Shown in pieces: positions 52,010-61,264 of a stretch of DNA of 64,000 nt. The position numbers and the translations under genes were made by a program. The stretch is from Woeseia sp. (GTDB lineage: Bacteria > Pseudomonadota > Gammaproteobacteria > Steroidobacterales > Woeseiaceae), in assembly GCA_021773015.1 (NCBI GenBank), contig JAJFKW010000001.1, positions 1,219,305 to 1,283,304 of the forward strand, written 5' to 3'. A model generated the notes under the pieces. It worked only from the letters and a program-made list of their open reading frames with translations. It was not told where the DNA came from and ran no database searches. Every line of letters begins with the position of its first letter. The first letter of the stretch is position 1.

Positions 52010-52939
52010 ATGAGCAACAACAACCAAACGCTGCCACAGTTGGGCGGACAATATTTTCTTACCGATAGCGGGTTGGAAACAACGCTAATATTTCACCACG
52101 GCATCGATCTCCCGCATTTTTCGACTTTCGAATTGCTGCAGTCGGATGCAGGCATCGAAATCTTGCGTAACTACTACGAACAGCATGCCCAGATCGCGAT
52201 TGATGCTGGCCGCGGCTTTGTTTTGGAGAGCCCGACTTGGCGAGTCAGCCGTGCCTGGGCACAGAAAATGGGACTCGATTCAGAGACCGTTTCCATTGCT
52301 AATCGTCGCGCCATAGCGCTAATGACTGAAATACGAGACAGTATGTCAACCGCCTCCTCGCCTATGGCGATCAGTGGAAATATCGGTCCGCGCGGTGATG
52401 GTTACGTCGCAGATAAAAAGATGACGCGTGACGAAGCGAGCGTTTATCATCGTGAACAGGCGACGATACTTGCGGATGCCGGTGTTGACTTGATCAGCTC
52501 GGTCACCTTGAATTATGTCGAAGAGGCGATCGGTATAGCGGTCATCACAAAGGAACTCGGTGTGCCGGTCGTACTGTCATTTACGACGGAAACAGATGGG
52601 CGCTTACCCGACGGCAACTCGCTGCAAGAAGCGATCGAAGCCGTTGATCTCGCGACGAACGATTCGCCTGCCTATTACATGATCAATTGCGCACATACCG
52701 AACACTTCAGTGAAGTGCTGGAGGAAAATGCTGCATGGGTAGACCGAATTCGAGGGCTGCGCACAAATGCTTCAAAATTGAGCCACGCCGAACTCGATGA
52801 AGCAGAGGTGTTGGACGATGGCAACCCGACTGAATTCGGTATCCAGCACGAGGAGCTCCTGAAACGCTTTCCACAAATCGCGGTTGTGGGTGGCTGCTGC
52901 GGAACAGACCACCGGCACATCATGGCAGTTGCTAAGTAA
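52010..52939 (+). CDS. Homocysteine S-methyltransferase family protein
   Basis: This 309-residue protein matches the cobalamin-independent homocysteine S-methyltransferase domain (HMT/MmuM type), which moves a methyl from S-methylmethionine, betaine-like or similar donors to homocysteine. The zinc Cys ligands are in YYMINCAHTEHF and the C-terminal VVGGCCGTDHRHI. N-terminal LTDSGLETTLIFHHG is typical of a subgroup that differs from classical MmuM, so the methyl donor is uncertain. It has a good terminator ahead (after the peptidase) and a hairpin behind. It is a single gene. Confidence 0.92.
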   Translation: MSNNNQTLPQLGGQYFLTDSGLETTLIFHHGIDLPHFSTFELLQSDAGIEILRNYYEQHAQIAIDAGRGFVLESPTWRVSRAWAQKMGLDSETVSIANRRAIALMTEIRDSMSTASSPMAISGNIGPRGDGYVADKKMTRDEASVYHREQATILADAGVDLISSVTLNYVEEAIGIAVITKELGVPVVLSFTTETDGRLPDGNSLQEAIEAVDLATNDSPAYYMINCAHTEHFSEVLEENAAWVDRIRGLRTNASKLSHAELDEAEVLDDGNPTEFGIQHEELLKRFPQIAVVGGCCGTDHRHIMAVAK

Positions 52940-52940
52940 T

Positions 52941-52980
52941 CCAGTTGACGCGGCAGCCGCAAAGCTGCCGCGTCGACTGG
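52941..52980. terminator. Bidirectional hairpin between convergent genes
   Basis: CAGTTGACGCGGCAG and CTGCCGCGTCGACTG form a 15-base-pair stem with one G-T pair around an 8-base loop. It lies between the homocysteine methyltransferase stop and the sulfotransferase 3' end. No T-run, so its strength is uncertain. Confidence 0.65.
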
Positions 52981-53055
52981 TTCACCATGTAACTGATTCT
53001 GCGGCGTAATGTACGAACAAAATCGCTGCGGAGCACGAGGCAATTAGCCAGTCCG

Positions 53056-55056
53056 TTATCGATCAAGCAACTCAGGTCCGAGCGCTTGTGCCAGTGGGTT
53101 CAACCATGGTTCGTAATTTCGCCACTGATCGAGACCGCCTTTGAAAATTGGCTGTCGAACTTGCTCGGAACTTGCTGTGCGCACCGAACGCTTGGTTTTG
53201 TGGAAATCAATGCAGGATTTTTCGAACGGTAGTTCGAGATAATCCAAGAGTCGTCGGGCTTGTTTTTCCAAGTCGGCAACAACGTCCTCGTATTGAATTC
53301 GTAAGACCTTCCCAGGCAACACATTTGCCCAGTGATCCATCAATTCGACATAGTCGCGATAATAGGTGCCAACTTCCTGCAGCCCATAAGTAAATTCCTG
53401 CCCTTCCGCGAATAACTGCTTGAAGCCGGAAAAACAACACGCCATCGGATTTCTCCGCGCATCGATAATCTTCGCGTTCGGCAGAATCAACTGAATCAGT
53501 CCGATATGCCGAAAATTATTTGGCATTTTGTCGATAAAAAACGGCGCCGATTCCCTATGAATACGCGTCTCACTTAAATATGCGCTACCGAAACTCTCAA
53601 GCTGCTCGTCCGATAAGTCAAACAGAATGCTTGGATAACCTGTTTTGGAATGAATTTTCTGACCGGCACGTAATCTGTGAGACAGCGCCAATATGTTTGG
53701 CAATTCCAATGTTCCGTCTATCTGACTGTGCGATGCAAGTATTTGCTCAAGCAACGTCGAGCCCGCACGCGGTAATCCAACAATAAAAATCGGATCCGCC
53801 GCAGCGTGGCCCGACCCCTGCCGATCAGTAAATAGTTTCGCACTACAGACTTCGGATTGCATACGTAATTCATCTGTCATTTGTGCCGAATCGTAGCGGC
53901 TTTGCACGCGCTTAAGTTCGTTGCCGCGCGAGTAGTAGCCGAATGACTTTTCAAATGCATGCTTATCTTCATACGCCTTGCCCAAGCCAAAACATAAGTG
54001 AATGCGATTGTGGTATGAGAGGTCACTACGCGCCTCTTGCAATTCCATGGCCGACAGTTCGTCAGTTGAAAATTCATAGGTTTTCAAATTTGCCAGAGCG
54101 TAGTAGGCATCGCCATGATCGGGTTTCACCTTGCACGCCATTCGATAAGAATCGATTGCCTCATCTTGACGGCCGTAGGTCTTTAATGCGTGCCCCCGTG
54201 AAGTCAAAGTTGCCGGATCATTCGGCAGTTTTTTTAACACCTCATCGAATAATTCAAGCGCCCGATCAAATCGATTACTTTGCATATTTTCGATAGCGTA
54301 TTGGGATTGAAACACCGGGTTAGCGGGATCTGAATCGTACAGTGCCTTGGCCTGTTCCAAAGCTGCCGCATATTTCTGCCGCTTGCGCAGTATCTGAATA
54401 TGATCGAGATGAACTTGAATATTTTTTGGCGCAAGCCTGTGCGCTGTCGAAATAAGCAATTCTGCGTCGTCCAGCACGCCAAACCGCGACGCAATATCAG
54501 CAAGAAGCCGCATACCCTCTATGTTGTGTTTATCGCGGCGTAAGAAACTCTTACAAACTTGCTCGGCTTTCAAAAGCTTGCCTTCGTGAATGAGATTGGT
54601 GGCCGCGACCAACTCGTTTGGCAACGCCGCAAGGCGGTCCGCCTGCGCCTTAGCATGCGCTGATTCCTGCAAACGCCCTTCGTCGCTCAGCAACGAAGCT
54701 TGCGCCCGCCAGCTTGCTTCCAGGGCGGGATTGGCTTGGCATGCCAGTTGGTAAGCCGCTAGCGCTAATGCTGGCTGACCCAATTCCCGAAGTAGGTGGC
54801 CTTCTTCTTGGTGCGCTCGCCCAAATTCGGGCACCAGTGACTGCAAACGGCTGAGCGTCGATCTAGCGGCATCGGCTTGCTTGGCGTAACGCTGACAAAC
54901 TGCGCGCATGTATAACGCGTCAATATTGTCAGCATTCGACGCTAAGACCTCGCTCAGTAGTTCAAGCGCCTCGTTAAATCGTCCCGCATAAACATAGCTT
55001 TGAGCAGTATTTAGCGCAGTAGAAATTTCTTCGTCTGGATCTTTCAGGAAACGCAC
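53056..55056 (-). CDS. TPR-containing sulfotransferase
   Basis: This 666-residue protein has TPR-like repeats over residues 1-400 and a sulfotransferase_3-type domain after that. The PAPS 5'-phosphosulfate loop is FIVGLPRAGSTLLEQ (424-438), and the 3'-phosphate region shows DARRNPMACCFSG. It is predicted to transfer sulfate from PAPS to an unknown acceptor, perhaps a protein. The start is GTG at 55054-55056, only a few bases after the T-run of the terminator of the TonB receptor gene, with no clear ribosome site. It is second in a minus-strand pair with the receptor, an arrangement I recall in other marine gammaproteobacteria. Confidence 0.85.
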   Translation of the reverse strand: MRFLKDPDEEISTALNTAQSYVYAGRFNEALELLSEVLASNADNIDALYMRAVCQRYAKQADAARSTLSRLQSLVPEFGRAHQEEGHLLRELGQPALALAAYQLACQANPALEASWRAQASLLSDEGRLQESAHAKAQADRLAALPNELVAATNLIHEGKLLKAEQVCKSFLRRDKHNIEGMRLLADIASRFGVLDDAELLISTAHRLAPKNIQVHLDHIQILRKRQKYAAALEQAKALYDSDPANPVFQSQYAIENMQSNRFDRALELFDEVLKKLPNDPATLTSRGHALKTYGRQDEAIDSYRMACKVKPDHGDAYYALANLKTYEFSTDELSAMELQEARSDLSYHNRIHLCFGLGKAYEDKHAFEKSFGYYSRGNELKRVQSRYDSAQMTDELRMQSEVCSAKLFTDRQGSGHAAADPIFIVGLPRAGSTLLEQILASHSQIDGTLELPNILALSHRLRAGQKIHSKTGYPSILFDLSDEQLESFGSAYLSETRIHRESAPFFIDKMPNNFRHIGLIQLILPNAKIIDARRNPMACCFSGFKQLFAEGQEFTYGLQEVGTYYRDYVELMDHWANVLPGKVLRIQYEDVVADLEKQARRLLDYLELPFEKSCIDFHKTKRSVRTASSEQVRQPIFKGGLDQWRNYEPWLNPLAQALGPELLDR

Positions 55057-55061
55057 CCATC

Positions 55062-55093
55062 AAAAAAGGACGCCACGCAAGCGAAGCGTCCTT
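55062..55093 (-). terminator. Intrinsic terminator between receptor and sulfotransferase genes
   Basis: Read on the minus strand, AAGGACGC pairs with GCGTCCTT across a 12-base loop and is followed by a run of T. It lies 50 bases past the TonB receptor stop codon and ends 6-10 bases before the GTG of the sulfotransferase gene, so it may be leaky or regulated. Confidence 0.75.
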
Positions 55094-55143
55094 CATTATA
55101 GATATTCCGCAGAATAAGACTATTGAGTAGCGCTATGACCTTG

Positions 55144-57693
55144 CTATTCGAAGTCGGCCGAAAAACGGATCCCCCACGTTCGTGGGCGGTTTATCGCTAT
55201 CCTTTCCCGATCATAATTCAGGTTATTATTGAGTTCGGCCCGTTCGTCTCCGAGGTTGTCCCCGAATACTTCCGCACGCCAACGACCGGCATCAATACCG
55301 AAAGATGCATTAAACAAGTCATAGCTGCCCTGTTCCGCACGATTAATTGAAACAATATCGCTGAATGACGATTCAGAATGCGTGAATTGAATCTGCCAAT
55401 GCGCATCATATTTTTCCGTCATTTCCCAAACGTAACGCCCTCGAACATTACCTTGGAATTTCGGCGCATACGCAAGTTCTTCACCCGGACCAGCAATCGC
55501 GATACTCGCACCCACCAACTCTTTAATTTCAGTATCCAAAATAGATATTGCGCCGGTCACGGTAAGGCCTTCCACACCGATTGGCACCCAGATGAAGTCC
55601 GCCTCGACGCCACTGACTTCAGCATCGGCCGCGTTATCTGAGAACAAAAGATTGGTGACGTTCGGATCGAATATCGTCGTTTGCAAGTCTTCAATATCGA
55701 CGAAAAATGCGCTGCCATTTATTTGCAGCGTATTGTCCAAGAAACTTGCTTTCCAACCGAGCTCGAAATTTGTCACTTCGTCCGTTCGAACAACGGCTGG
55801 CACGGCCCCACCGCCGGAAAGTGCTGGACGATTGGGCAATCCTGGTCGAAATCCCTCCGAATAAGTGAAATAGATTAGAGAAGAATCGCTTGGCGTCCAA
55901 GACAGCGTACCCTTAACAACCGTACCTTCGGCTTCTGCATCGTCGGGTATCACACCACCGAAACTCTCGCCGGTCCGCTCATTAATGTCATTGCCGTCGA
56001 AAATTTGATCCAGATTAGCGCCAAATGCCTGACTGTCCTGCCCGTCGGGGAGACCGAAATTAAAGAAACTGGAATTCGCACTACCCACCATGTCGACGGA
56101 GACATCGTGATACCGCGCACCGACAGTTACCGAAAATGCATCCGGCACAAGATCGAACGAGACTTCGGCGAAAAGACCCAATTGATCATCTGTTCTGGTT
56201 AAATCATTAAAGAATATAACCCCTCTCGGTCGCGGATCCGGATTCGTAACAGACGAGTCGTCGAGCGGAGAATTGATTGAGAAGCCAAATACGCCAGGTG
56301 TAAAACTCTCCGCCAGCTGAGATCCAGGATAGGTGAAATTGTTTTGTTCGATTAGATCCTGAGTACTAACGAAACCACCGAACGTTGCTCTCACACGATT
56401 CTCTTGCGGGGTCGAAAAGCGAAGCTCGTGAGTTTGCACTTCGACTTGCGTTCGCGACACAACAAACTGCAATGGTGACTGGCAGGTTCCTGACGGAGCG
56501 CCCCCTGGATAACTCACCGATCCATCACACAAATAATAAGGCAAGTACTGACCTACAAAAAGATAATCGGTGTAATCAACTACCTGATTGACATCTCGAT
56601 TCAAGAACGCGCCGGTGTATACAGCCTCCAGTCCGCCAACTGTTCCTTCAATGGTCCACGAAGTGTTATCAAATTCATCGTCGGTTACGTCACCCGCGTA
56701 ACGCTGAATTTTTGTCAAGTCAGAGTCCAGAGTCGGATCTGCGAAAAATACGCCCTCAGCATCGATTTGTTGGCGAGTGTGGGTAACATTCAGACTCCAT
56801 TCGTCGTTGAATTCGTAGGTTCCGCCAATACGAAACCCGGAATACGATGCGTCGTTAAAGTTCTTTTCGACAAGCTCCAAATTGGACTCTTCCACAAAGG
56901 TCACCGCGCTCAGATCCGCGCCCGCCTGGAATCCTGCTTGCCCGGCGCCGACAACCGTACCGTTCGGTCTCACAAAATTTGCAGATCGAAACCGCGCACT
57001 TTCCTCCAGCGTAATTGTTCCCGCAACGTTGTCGATGTAACCGCCTTGGTTGTCATTGTAAAAGACGCCACGCACGGCGAATTTCTCGTTGACAGGCACG
57101 TTGACTATCGCCTCAACTTTGTTGCTCATATCGCCACCAGCGGTGAACGATAAGCCAGCATTAAATGTCGCAAAGAATTCGTCCATCACCGGCTTATTGG
57201 TGATCAGTCGAATCGTTCCCGCCTGCGAGCTCGCGCCGAACAACGTGCCCTGCGGACCAGGCAACACCTCAACCCGATTTAAATCAGCCGCGTAGACATC
57301 CAAATTGCGACCAACTTGGGTAACGGGCTGTTCGTCCAGGTAAAGCGCAACATTTGGGGCAAGTCCGGCAGCACCAGCTGTAGTCAGCAACGGTGGCGTA
57401 GAGGCGATACCGCGAATATAGATCGTGCCCTGCCCTGGTCCGATGGAACTTGCAGACACACCGGGCAGCTGCAGTAAATAATCTGTAAAAACGTCGATGT
57501 CTAGCTCTTCCAGTGCACTCTCGCCTAGCGCAGTAACGGCAACCGGTATATCTTGCGTGCTTGCCTCGCGTTTAGTCGCTGTCACAATGACCTCTTCTAT
57601 CTGCGCATGTACAACCGGTGCGGCAAGACTCACTCCCAGTGCAACGGCAATCGCCGCCGACAACGCTGTCTTTCTTGGTCTGGAATAATTCAA
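55144..57693 (-). CDS. TonB-dependent outer-membrane receptor
   Basis: This 849-residue receptor has a signal peptide (ALSAAIAVALGVSLAAPVVHA), then the TonB box/plug start IEEVIVTATKREASTQDIPVAVTAL, a plug domain with GPQGTLFGASSQAGTIRLITNKP, and a long beta-barrel ending in IRFSADFE with the terminal aromatic residue needed for outer-membrane insertion. No STN signalling domain is present. The start is TTG at 57691-57693, behind AGGGGGAG; a longer Met start upstream is not supported. Receptors of the IEEVIVTATKREAS type in marine bacteria import siderophores, aromatic or steroid-like compounds and glycans; the ligand cannot be told here. Confidence 0.93.
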   Translation of the reverse strand: MNYSRPRKTALSAAIAVALGVSLAAPVVHAQIEEVIVTATKREASTQDIPVAVTALGESALEELDIDVFTDYLLQLPGVSASSIGPGQGTIYIRGIASTPPLLTTAGAAGLAPNVALYLDEQPVTQVGRNLDVYAADLNRVEVLPGPQGTLFGASSQAGTIRLITNKPVMDEFFATFNAGLSFTAGGDMSNKVEAIVNVPVNEKFAVRGVFYNDNQGGYIDNVAGTITLEESARFRSANFVRPNGTVVGAGQAGFQAGADLSAVTFVEESNLELVEKNFNDASYSGFRIGGTYEFNDEWSLNVTHTRQQIDAEGVFFADPTLDSDLTKIQRYAGDVTDDEFDNTSWTIEGTVGGLEAVYTGAFLNRDVNQVVDYTDYLFVGQYLPYYLCDGSVSYPGGAPSGTCQSPLQFVVSRTQVEVQTHELRFSTPQENRVRATFGGFVSTQDLIEQNNFTYPGSQLAESFTPGVFGFSINSPLDDSSVTNPDPRPRGVIFFNDLTRTDDQLGLFAEVSFDLVPDAFSVTVGARYHDVSVDMVGSANSSFFNFGLPDGQDSQAFGANLDQIFDGNDINERTGESFGGVIPDDAEAEGTVVKGTLSWTPSDSSLIYFTYSEGFRPGLPNRPALSGGGAVPAVVRTDEVTNFELGWKASFLDNTLQINGSAFFVDIEDLQTTIFDPNVTNLLFSDNAADAEVSGVEADFIWVPIGVEGLTVTGAISILDTEIKELVGASIAIAGPGEELAYAPKFQGNVRGRYVWEMTEKYDAHWQIQFTHSESSFSDIVSINRAEQGSYDLFNASFGIDAGRWRAEVFGDNLGDERAELNNNLNYDRERIAINRPRTWGIRFSADFE

Positions 57694-58110
57694 TTGACTC
57701 CCCCTAAATTTAATTCTGGATGCCGGCAAACCCGAATCTCGCCAAGCGTGTAGTCGTCTCTCAATGCCACGTACGGATATTATTCGGCCAACATATGAAA
57801 CGATGCAAAAAACTTATAACAACGACAGACCATTTAGCAGCCCTGGCGCGACGACCGATGTACAAAACACGACATTGACCGTCGTAATGCGCCATTGATC
57901 GCCGAATGATCGTGCGAAATCAAGCGACTTCGGAACGATCAGTTTACAAATAGTCGGCCGGTCCCGGCGAAAATATCCACTTGTGCACACCGAGGTTCAT
58001 CGAATTAGCTGGCATAGTCAGGCCGCACAGTAGCGGCCAAAATCTGTGGCAACTGGATTTAGCACCGACGCTCCTCTATTCTGTCGACCGTCCTAGTTCG
58101 GATAGTCCTT
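57694..58110. other. 417-base divergent gap between TonB receptor and BCCT transporter
   Basis: No gene seen. A perfect inverted repeat, GGCCGC (58021-58026) and GCGGCC (58033-58038) with a 6-base spacer, lies 73 bases before the BCCT start and could be an operator or a leader hairpin. A shorter GCCGG-TC-CCGGC palindrome lies about 60 bases upstream of it. Promoters for both directions must be here. Confidence 0.45.
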
Positions 58111-59694
58111 ATGTCGATTGATGAAAATGCTCAGCCGCTTGCTCCGTCATCGCCATACAAACCAGTCCTAGACGTCAAAGTATTTGTCACTTCAATCGCT
58201 GCCGTACTGATCTCGAGCTTCCTGCTCATCAAATTTCCGACGTCGACCGCGAACTTCGCGCGGCAGGCGATGCAATTCATTACCCAAAAATTTGGTTGGC
58301 TTTATTTACTGACAGGCGTTATGCCGCTGTTGTTCGCCGGTTGGCTCGCATTCGGGCGTTATGGGCATATTAAGTTCGGCAGCGCCGACGAAAAGCCTGA
58401 GTACTCCGCGCTCAGCTGGGTCGCAATGATGTTTACCGCCAGTATGGGCGCAAGCCTCATCGCCTGGGGATTTGCTGAACCCATATTCTATATTCAAACG
58501 CCACCATTGGGCGTCGACTCATATAGTGCTGAAGCCTTCGAACTCGCACATATGTATCCCATTTTTCATTGGAGTTTGGCGCCATGGGCTATCTACTGCC
58601 TGCCGTCAATTCCCATCGCCTACATGTTATATGTAAGGCATGCAAAGAGTCTGCGAATTAGCGACTCCTGCGACGCGGCATTGCCAACGAAATTCAGAGA
58701 CGGCGCGAAGACCGTGATCGACATACTCGTCGTAATTAGTATTGTTGGCGGCGTTGCCACTTCAATCGGGTTTGGCGTTCCCTTGGTCTCATCTTTGTCG
58801 GTTGAATTACTCGGCATCCCCGACGACTTGACGACTAAAATAGTGGTTATTCTAATATGGACCGCAATATTCGGCACTAGCGCCTACCTGGGCCTGCGCA
58901 AGGGCATCAAGGTTTTGGCCGACATCAATCTTGGTCTAATGTTTTTTCTTCTTGCTTTTATTTTGTTCCTCGGCCCAACGATCTATATCTTGTCGTTAAG
59001 CGTCAATAGTTTCGGCCTGTTTGTCGACAAGTTTGTTCGCATCAGTTTTTGGACAGACCCCATTAGCCGCGCGGGTTTTCCTGAGACTTGGACAATATTC
59101 TATTGGGCGTGGTGGTTTGCGTATGCGCCTATGATGGGACTGTTTTTTGCACGAATTTCCCGAGGACGAACAATTCGGCAGGTTGTTTTGGGTGTAATCG
59201 GCCTTGGCAGCTTGGGCACTTTCATGTTTCTCAGCATTGCTGGTGCTTACGTTTTGTATTTGCAGAGCAATGGCGTGATCAATGCGGTAGAGATTATAAA
59301 CAATCAAGGAATGTCGACGTTGGTCGCGACCGTAATTAGTCAGCTTCCCTGGCCCAAATTTATCCTCACCGTGGTAACAGTATTGTCGATCATATTTTAC
59401 GCAACAACGTTTGATTCAGCAGCCTATGTATTGGCAAGTATTTGTACGAAAGACCTACCCGGAGATCAGGAACCAGGGCGAATCAACCGTGTGGCTTGGG
59501 CGGCCGGACTCGGGCTAGTAGCAAGCGGATTGATGGTCGCGGGCGGTATGGAAACCGTAAAATCAATGACCGTAGTTACGTCCCTTTCCGCTCTGCCAGT
59601 TTTGTTCATGATGTGCTACACGCTATTCCGCTGGTTGAAAATCGACTTTCCGCACTTGAGCGAAAAAGTTGTACACACACTCAAGGCACACTAG
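58111..59694 (+). CDS. BCCT-family transporter
   Basis: This 527-residue protein has twelve hydrophobic segments and the BCCT signature YWAWWFAYAPMMGLFFARISRGRTIRQ (22 residues around position 330, containing the aromatic box and the GxFxARISxGRT motif). The family takes up betaine, choline, carnitine, ectoine or other quaternary and zwitterionic compounds with Na+ or H+. The N-terminal WGFAEPIFYI region is the sodium-site helix; here Ala-Ser-Met-Gly-Ala-Ser in the first helix is typical. No choline dehydrogenase is nearby. It precedes a DUF1697 gene by 26 bases. Confidence 0.92.
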   Translation: MSIDENAQPLAPSSPYKPVLDVKVFVTSIAAVLISSFLLIKFPTSTANFARQAMQFITQKFGWLYLLTGVMPLLFAGWLAFGRYGHIKFGSADEKPEYSALSWVAMMFTASMGASLIAWGFAEPIFYIQTPPLGVDSYSAEAFELAHMYPIFHWSLAPWAIYCLPSIPIAYMLYVRHAKSLRISDSCDAALPTKFRDGAKTVIDILVVISIVGGVATSIGFGVPLVSSLSVELLGIPDDLTTKIVVILIWTAIFGTSAYLGLRKGIKVLADINLGLMFFLLAFILFLGPTIYILSLSVNSFGLFVDKFVRISFWTDPISRAGFPETWTIFYWAWWFAYAPMMGLFFARISRGRTIRQVVLGVIGLGSLGTFMFLSIAGAYVLYLQSNGVINAVEIINNQGMSTLVATVISQLPWPKFILTVVTVLSIIFYATTFDSAAYVLASICTKDLPGDQEPGRINRVAWAAGLGLVASGLMVAGGMETVKSMTVVTSLSALPVLFMMCYTLFRWLKIDFPHLSEKVVHTLKAH

Positions 59695-59720
59695 GCCATT
59701 TCCGACGGCAGCAACTGAAC

Positions 59721-60272
59721 ATGAATGTTTGGATAGCATTGTTACGGGGAATCAATGTCGGTGGAAAAAACCGGCTACCGATGGCAACGCTTAGCCGGTT
59801 ATTTAATGAATGCGCCTGCGAAAATGTCCAAACAATAATTCAAAGTGGGAATGTCGTATTTTCTCATGCGCAGTCGAACAAGGGTCGAATTGCTTGCAAT
59901 TTGATGAGTACTTTAGATGAACACTTGGATTTTGTAGTGCAAGCACTAATTCTATCTAAAGCTGAGTTTTTCGCCGCGGTTCAAGGCAACCCATTTCCCT
60001 GTGCCGAGGAACAACCAAACTCGCTGCACCTGTATTTCTTGGCTGAAAAACCGGATATAGAAACCCTAGACGCCGTAGAACTCCTGAGAGCCAGCGATGA
60101 GCGCTACGCACTCCATAACAACACATTGTACTTGTGGGCGCCCAGTGGAGTCGGCCGATCCAAGCTGGCGCCGCGCCTGGAAAAATTGTTAGGCGTGCCC
60201 GCTACTGCAAGAAATTGGCGGACAGTTACTAGAATCGTAACGATAGCGAAGGCGCTTGACGAACCTCAGTAA
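59721..60272 (+). CDS. DUF1697 family protein
   Basis: This 183-residue protein matches DUF1697, with the diagnostic start WIALLRGINVGGKNRLPMATL and the following VQTIIQSGNVVF, and a C-terminal half with LYLWAPSGVGRSKL and ARNWRTVTRI. Function of the family is unknown. It is 26 bases after the BCCT gene and may be co-transcribed; it ends convergent with hexR, about 55 bases away. Confidence 0.92.
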   Translation: MNVWIALLRGINVGGKNRLPMATLSRLFNECACENVQTIIQSGNVVFSHAQSNKGRIACNLMSTLDEHLDFVVQALILSKAEFFAAVQGNPFPCAEEQPNSLHLYFLAEKPDIETLDAVELLRASDERYALHNNTLYLWAPSGVGRSKLAPRLEKLLGVPATARNWRTVTRIVTIAKALDEPQ

Positions 60273-60326
60273 CACACTGATGGCATCGCCGCACTACAAC
60301 GCCGATACAACGCAACAGTCAGTGCG

Positions 60327-61166
60327 CTACGGGGCGCCAAGATAATTTTCCGTCAATGCAACTTTTGTTCTTCTCAATCGACTAATCGCAGTTTCACCCA
60401 TCGCTAACGCCAACGAGACGTGTAGTGCATCGAGAATAACTAGCTGCACCAGCCTTGAGGTCATCGGTGTATAAACGCTCGAGTCTTCGACAGCCGAGCA
60501 CGCGATTAGAATTTCGGCATTCTCTGCCAGCGGTGAGGTCGGATCAGTGACGGCAACGGTACTGGCGCCTCGACCGTTCGCCAACGCCGATGCGTCACTC
60601 AATACAGACCATCGACCGCTATGTGAGAGAAAAATTATGACGTCGTTTGCTTCAGCAATTGCTGAAAACTGCAGCAAACTAGGGGTATCCGTAAGTGCAC
60701 TACACGGAGTACCGAGGCGAAAAAACTTGTGGCATACATCCAGTGCAACATGACCGGAAGCCCCTAGGCCGGCGAAGACAATCTGACGGGCACCGCGCAT
60801 TACGGCAACCGTTTTCTCAATCGGCATAGCCGATAGAAGGGAACGCAGATCAATCAGTGATTGGATGCTTGAATCCACAACTTTGGTCACCGCATCGGAT
60901 GATGCATCGTCTGCTTGCACATCCCGGTGTACATAGCTCACCGGCGCACTTATTGACTCGACCAGGCGTAACGTCAGATCTCGAAAACCACTCAATCCGA
61001 CTTTTCTACAAAATCGAATGACGCTCGGCTGGCTCGCGCCGGCGGCCAGCGCCACCTCGGCCAATGTGGAATCGGCGACCTGTCGCGGGTGCGCCAGTAC
61101 CCATGAACCTACTCGTCGCTCGGTATGGCTGAGATTGGGGAGCTGTTGTTCGATTCGAGCTAACAT
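60327..61166 (-). CDS. hexR: HexR-type RpiR-family transcriptional regulator
   Basis: This 279-residue protein has an N-terminal RpiR helix-turn-helix (LSHTERRVGSWVLAHPRQVADSTLAEVALAAGASQPSVIRFCRKVG, with the recognition helix at about 44-60) and a C-terminal SIS sugar-phosphate domain (FAGLGASGHVALDVCHKFFRLG, IFLSHSGRWSVLSDA). HexR binds 2-keto-3-deoxy-6-phosphogluconate and controls Entner-Doudoroff genes in Pseudomonas, Shewanella and relatives. It is transcribed away from zwf across a 98-base gap that has two HexR-like inverted repeats, one overlapping its own start codon, so autoregulation is likely. Confidence 0.93.
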   Translation of the reverse strand: MLARIEQQLPNLSHTERRVGSWVLAHPRQVADSTLAEVALAAGASQPSVIRFCRKVGLSGFRDLTLRLVESISAPVSYVHRDVQADDASSDAVTKVVDSSIQSLIDLRSLLSAMPIEKTVAVMRGARQIVFAGLGASGHVALDVCHKFFRLGTPCSALTDTPSLLQFSAIAEANDVIIFLSHSGRWSVLSDASALANGRGASTVAVTDPTSPLAENAEILIACSAVEDSSVYTPMTSRLVQLVILDALHVSLALAMGETAISRLRRTKVALTENYLGAP

Positions 61167-61244
61167 GTAGCGAAACTACACCATTTTTGGAGCACATTCT
61201 AGAGTAATTGCCAGATTTTAACCCACCTATGTAGTAAACTTTCA
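61166..61244. promoter_or_regulatory. Two HexR-like operator sites in the hexR/zwf gap
   Basis: Site A, TGTAG-CGAAA-CTACA (61166-61180), is a perfect 5-base inverted repeat overlapping the hexR start codon (61164-61166). Site B, TGTAGTAAACTTTCA (61230-61244), is 20 bases ahead of the zwf start codon and near its ribosome site GGAG. Against the published HexR consensus TGTAATWWWATTACA I count 11 and 12 of 15 matches. The pair would let one repressor control both genes. Confidence 0.7.
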
Positions 61245-61264
61245 TCACTCAGCTGGAGCTTCAA

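Noticed and set aside
59442..59720. Longer reading of the DUF1697 gene through the BCCT 3' end
   Set aside because: The family starts at MNVWIALLRG (59721); the upstream part is an alternative frame of the transporter gene.
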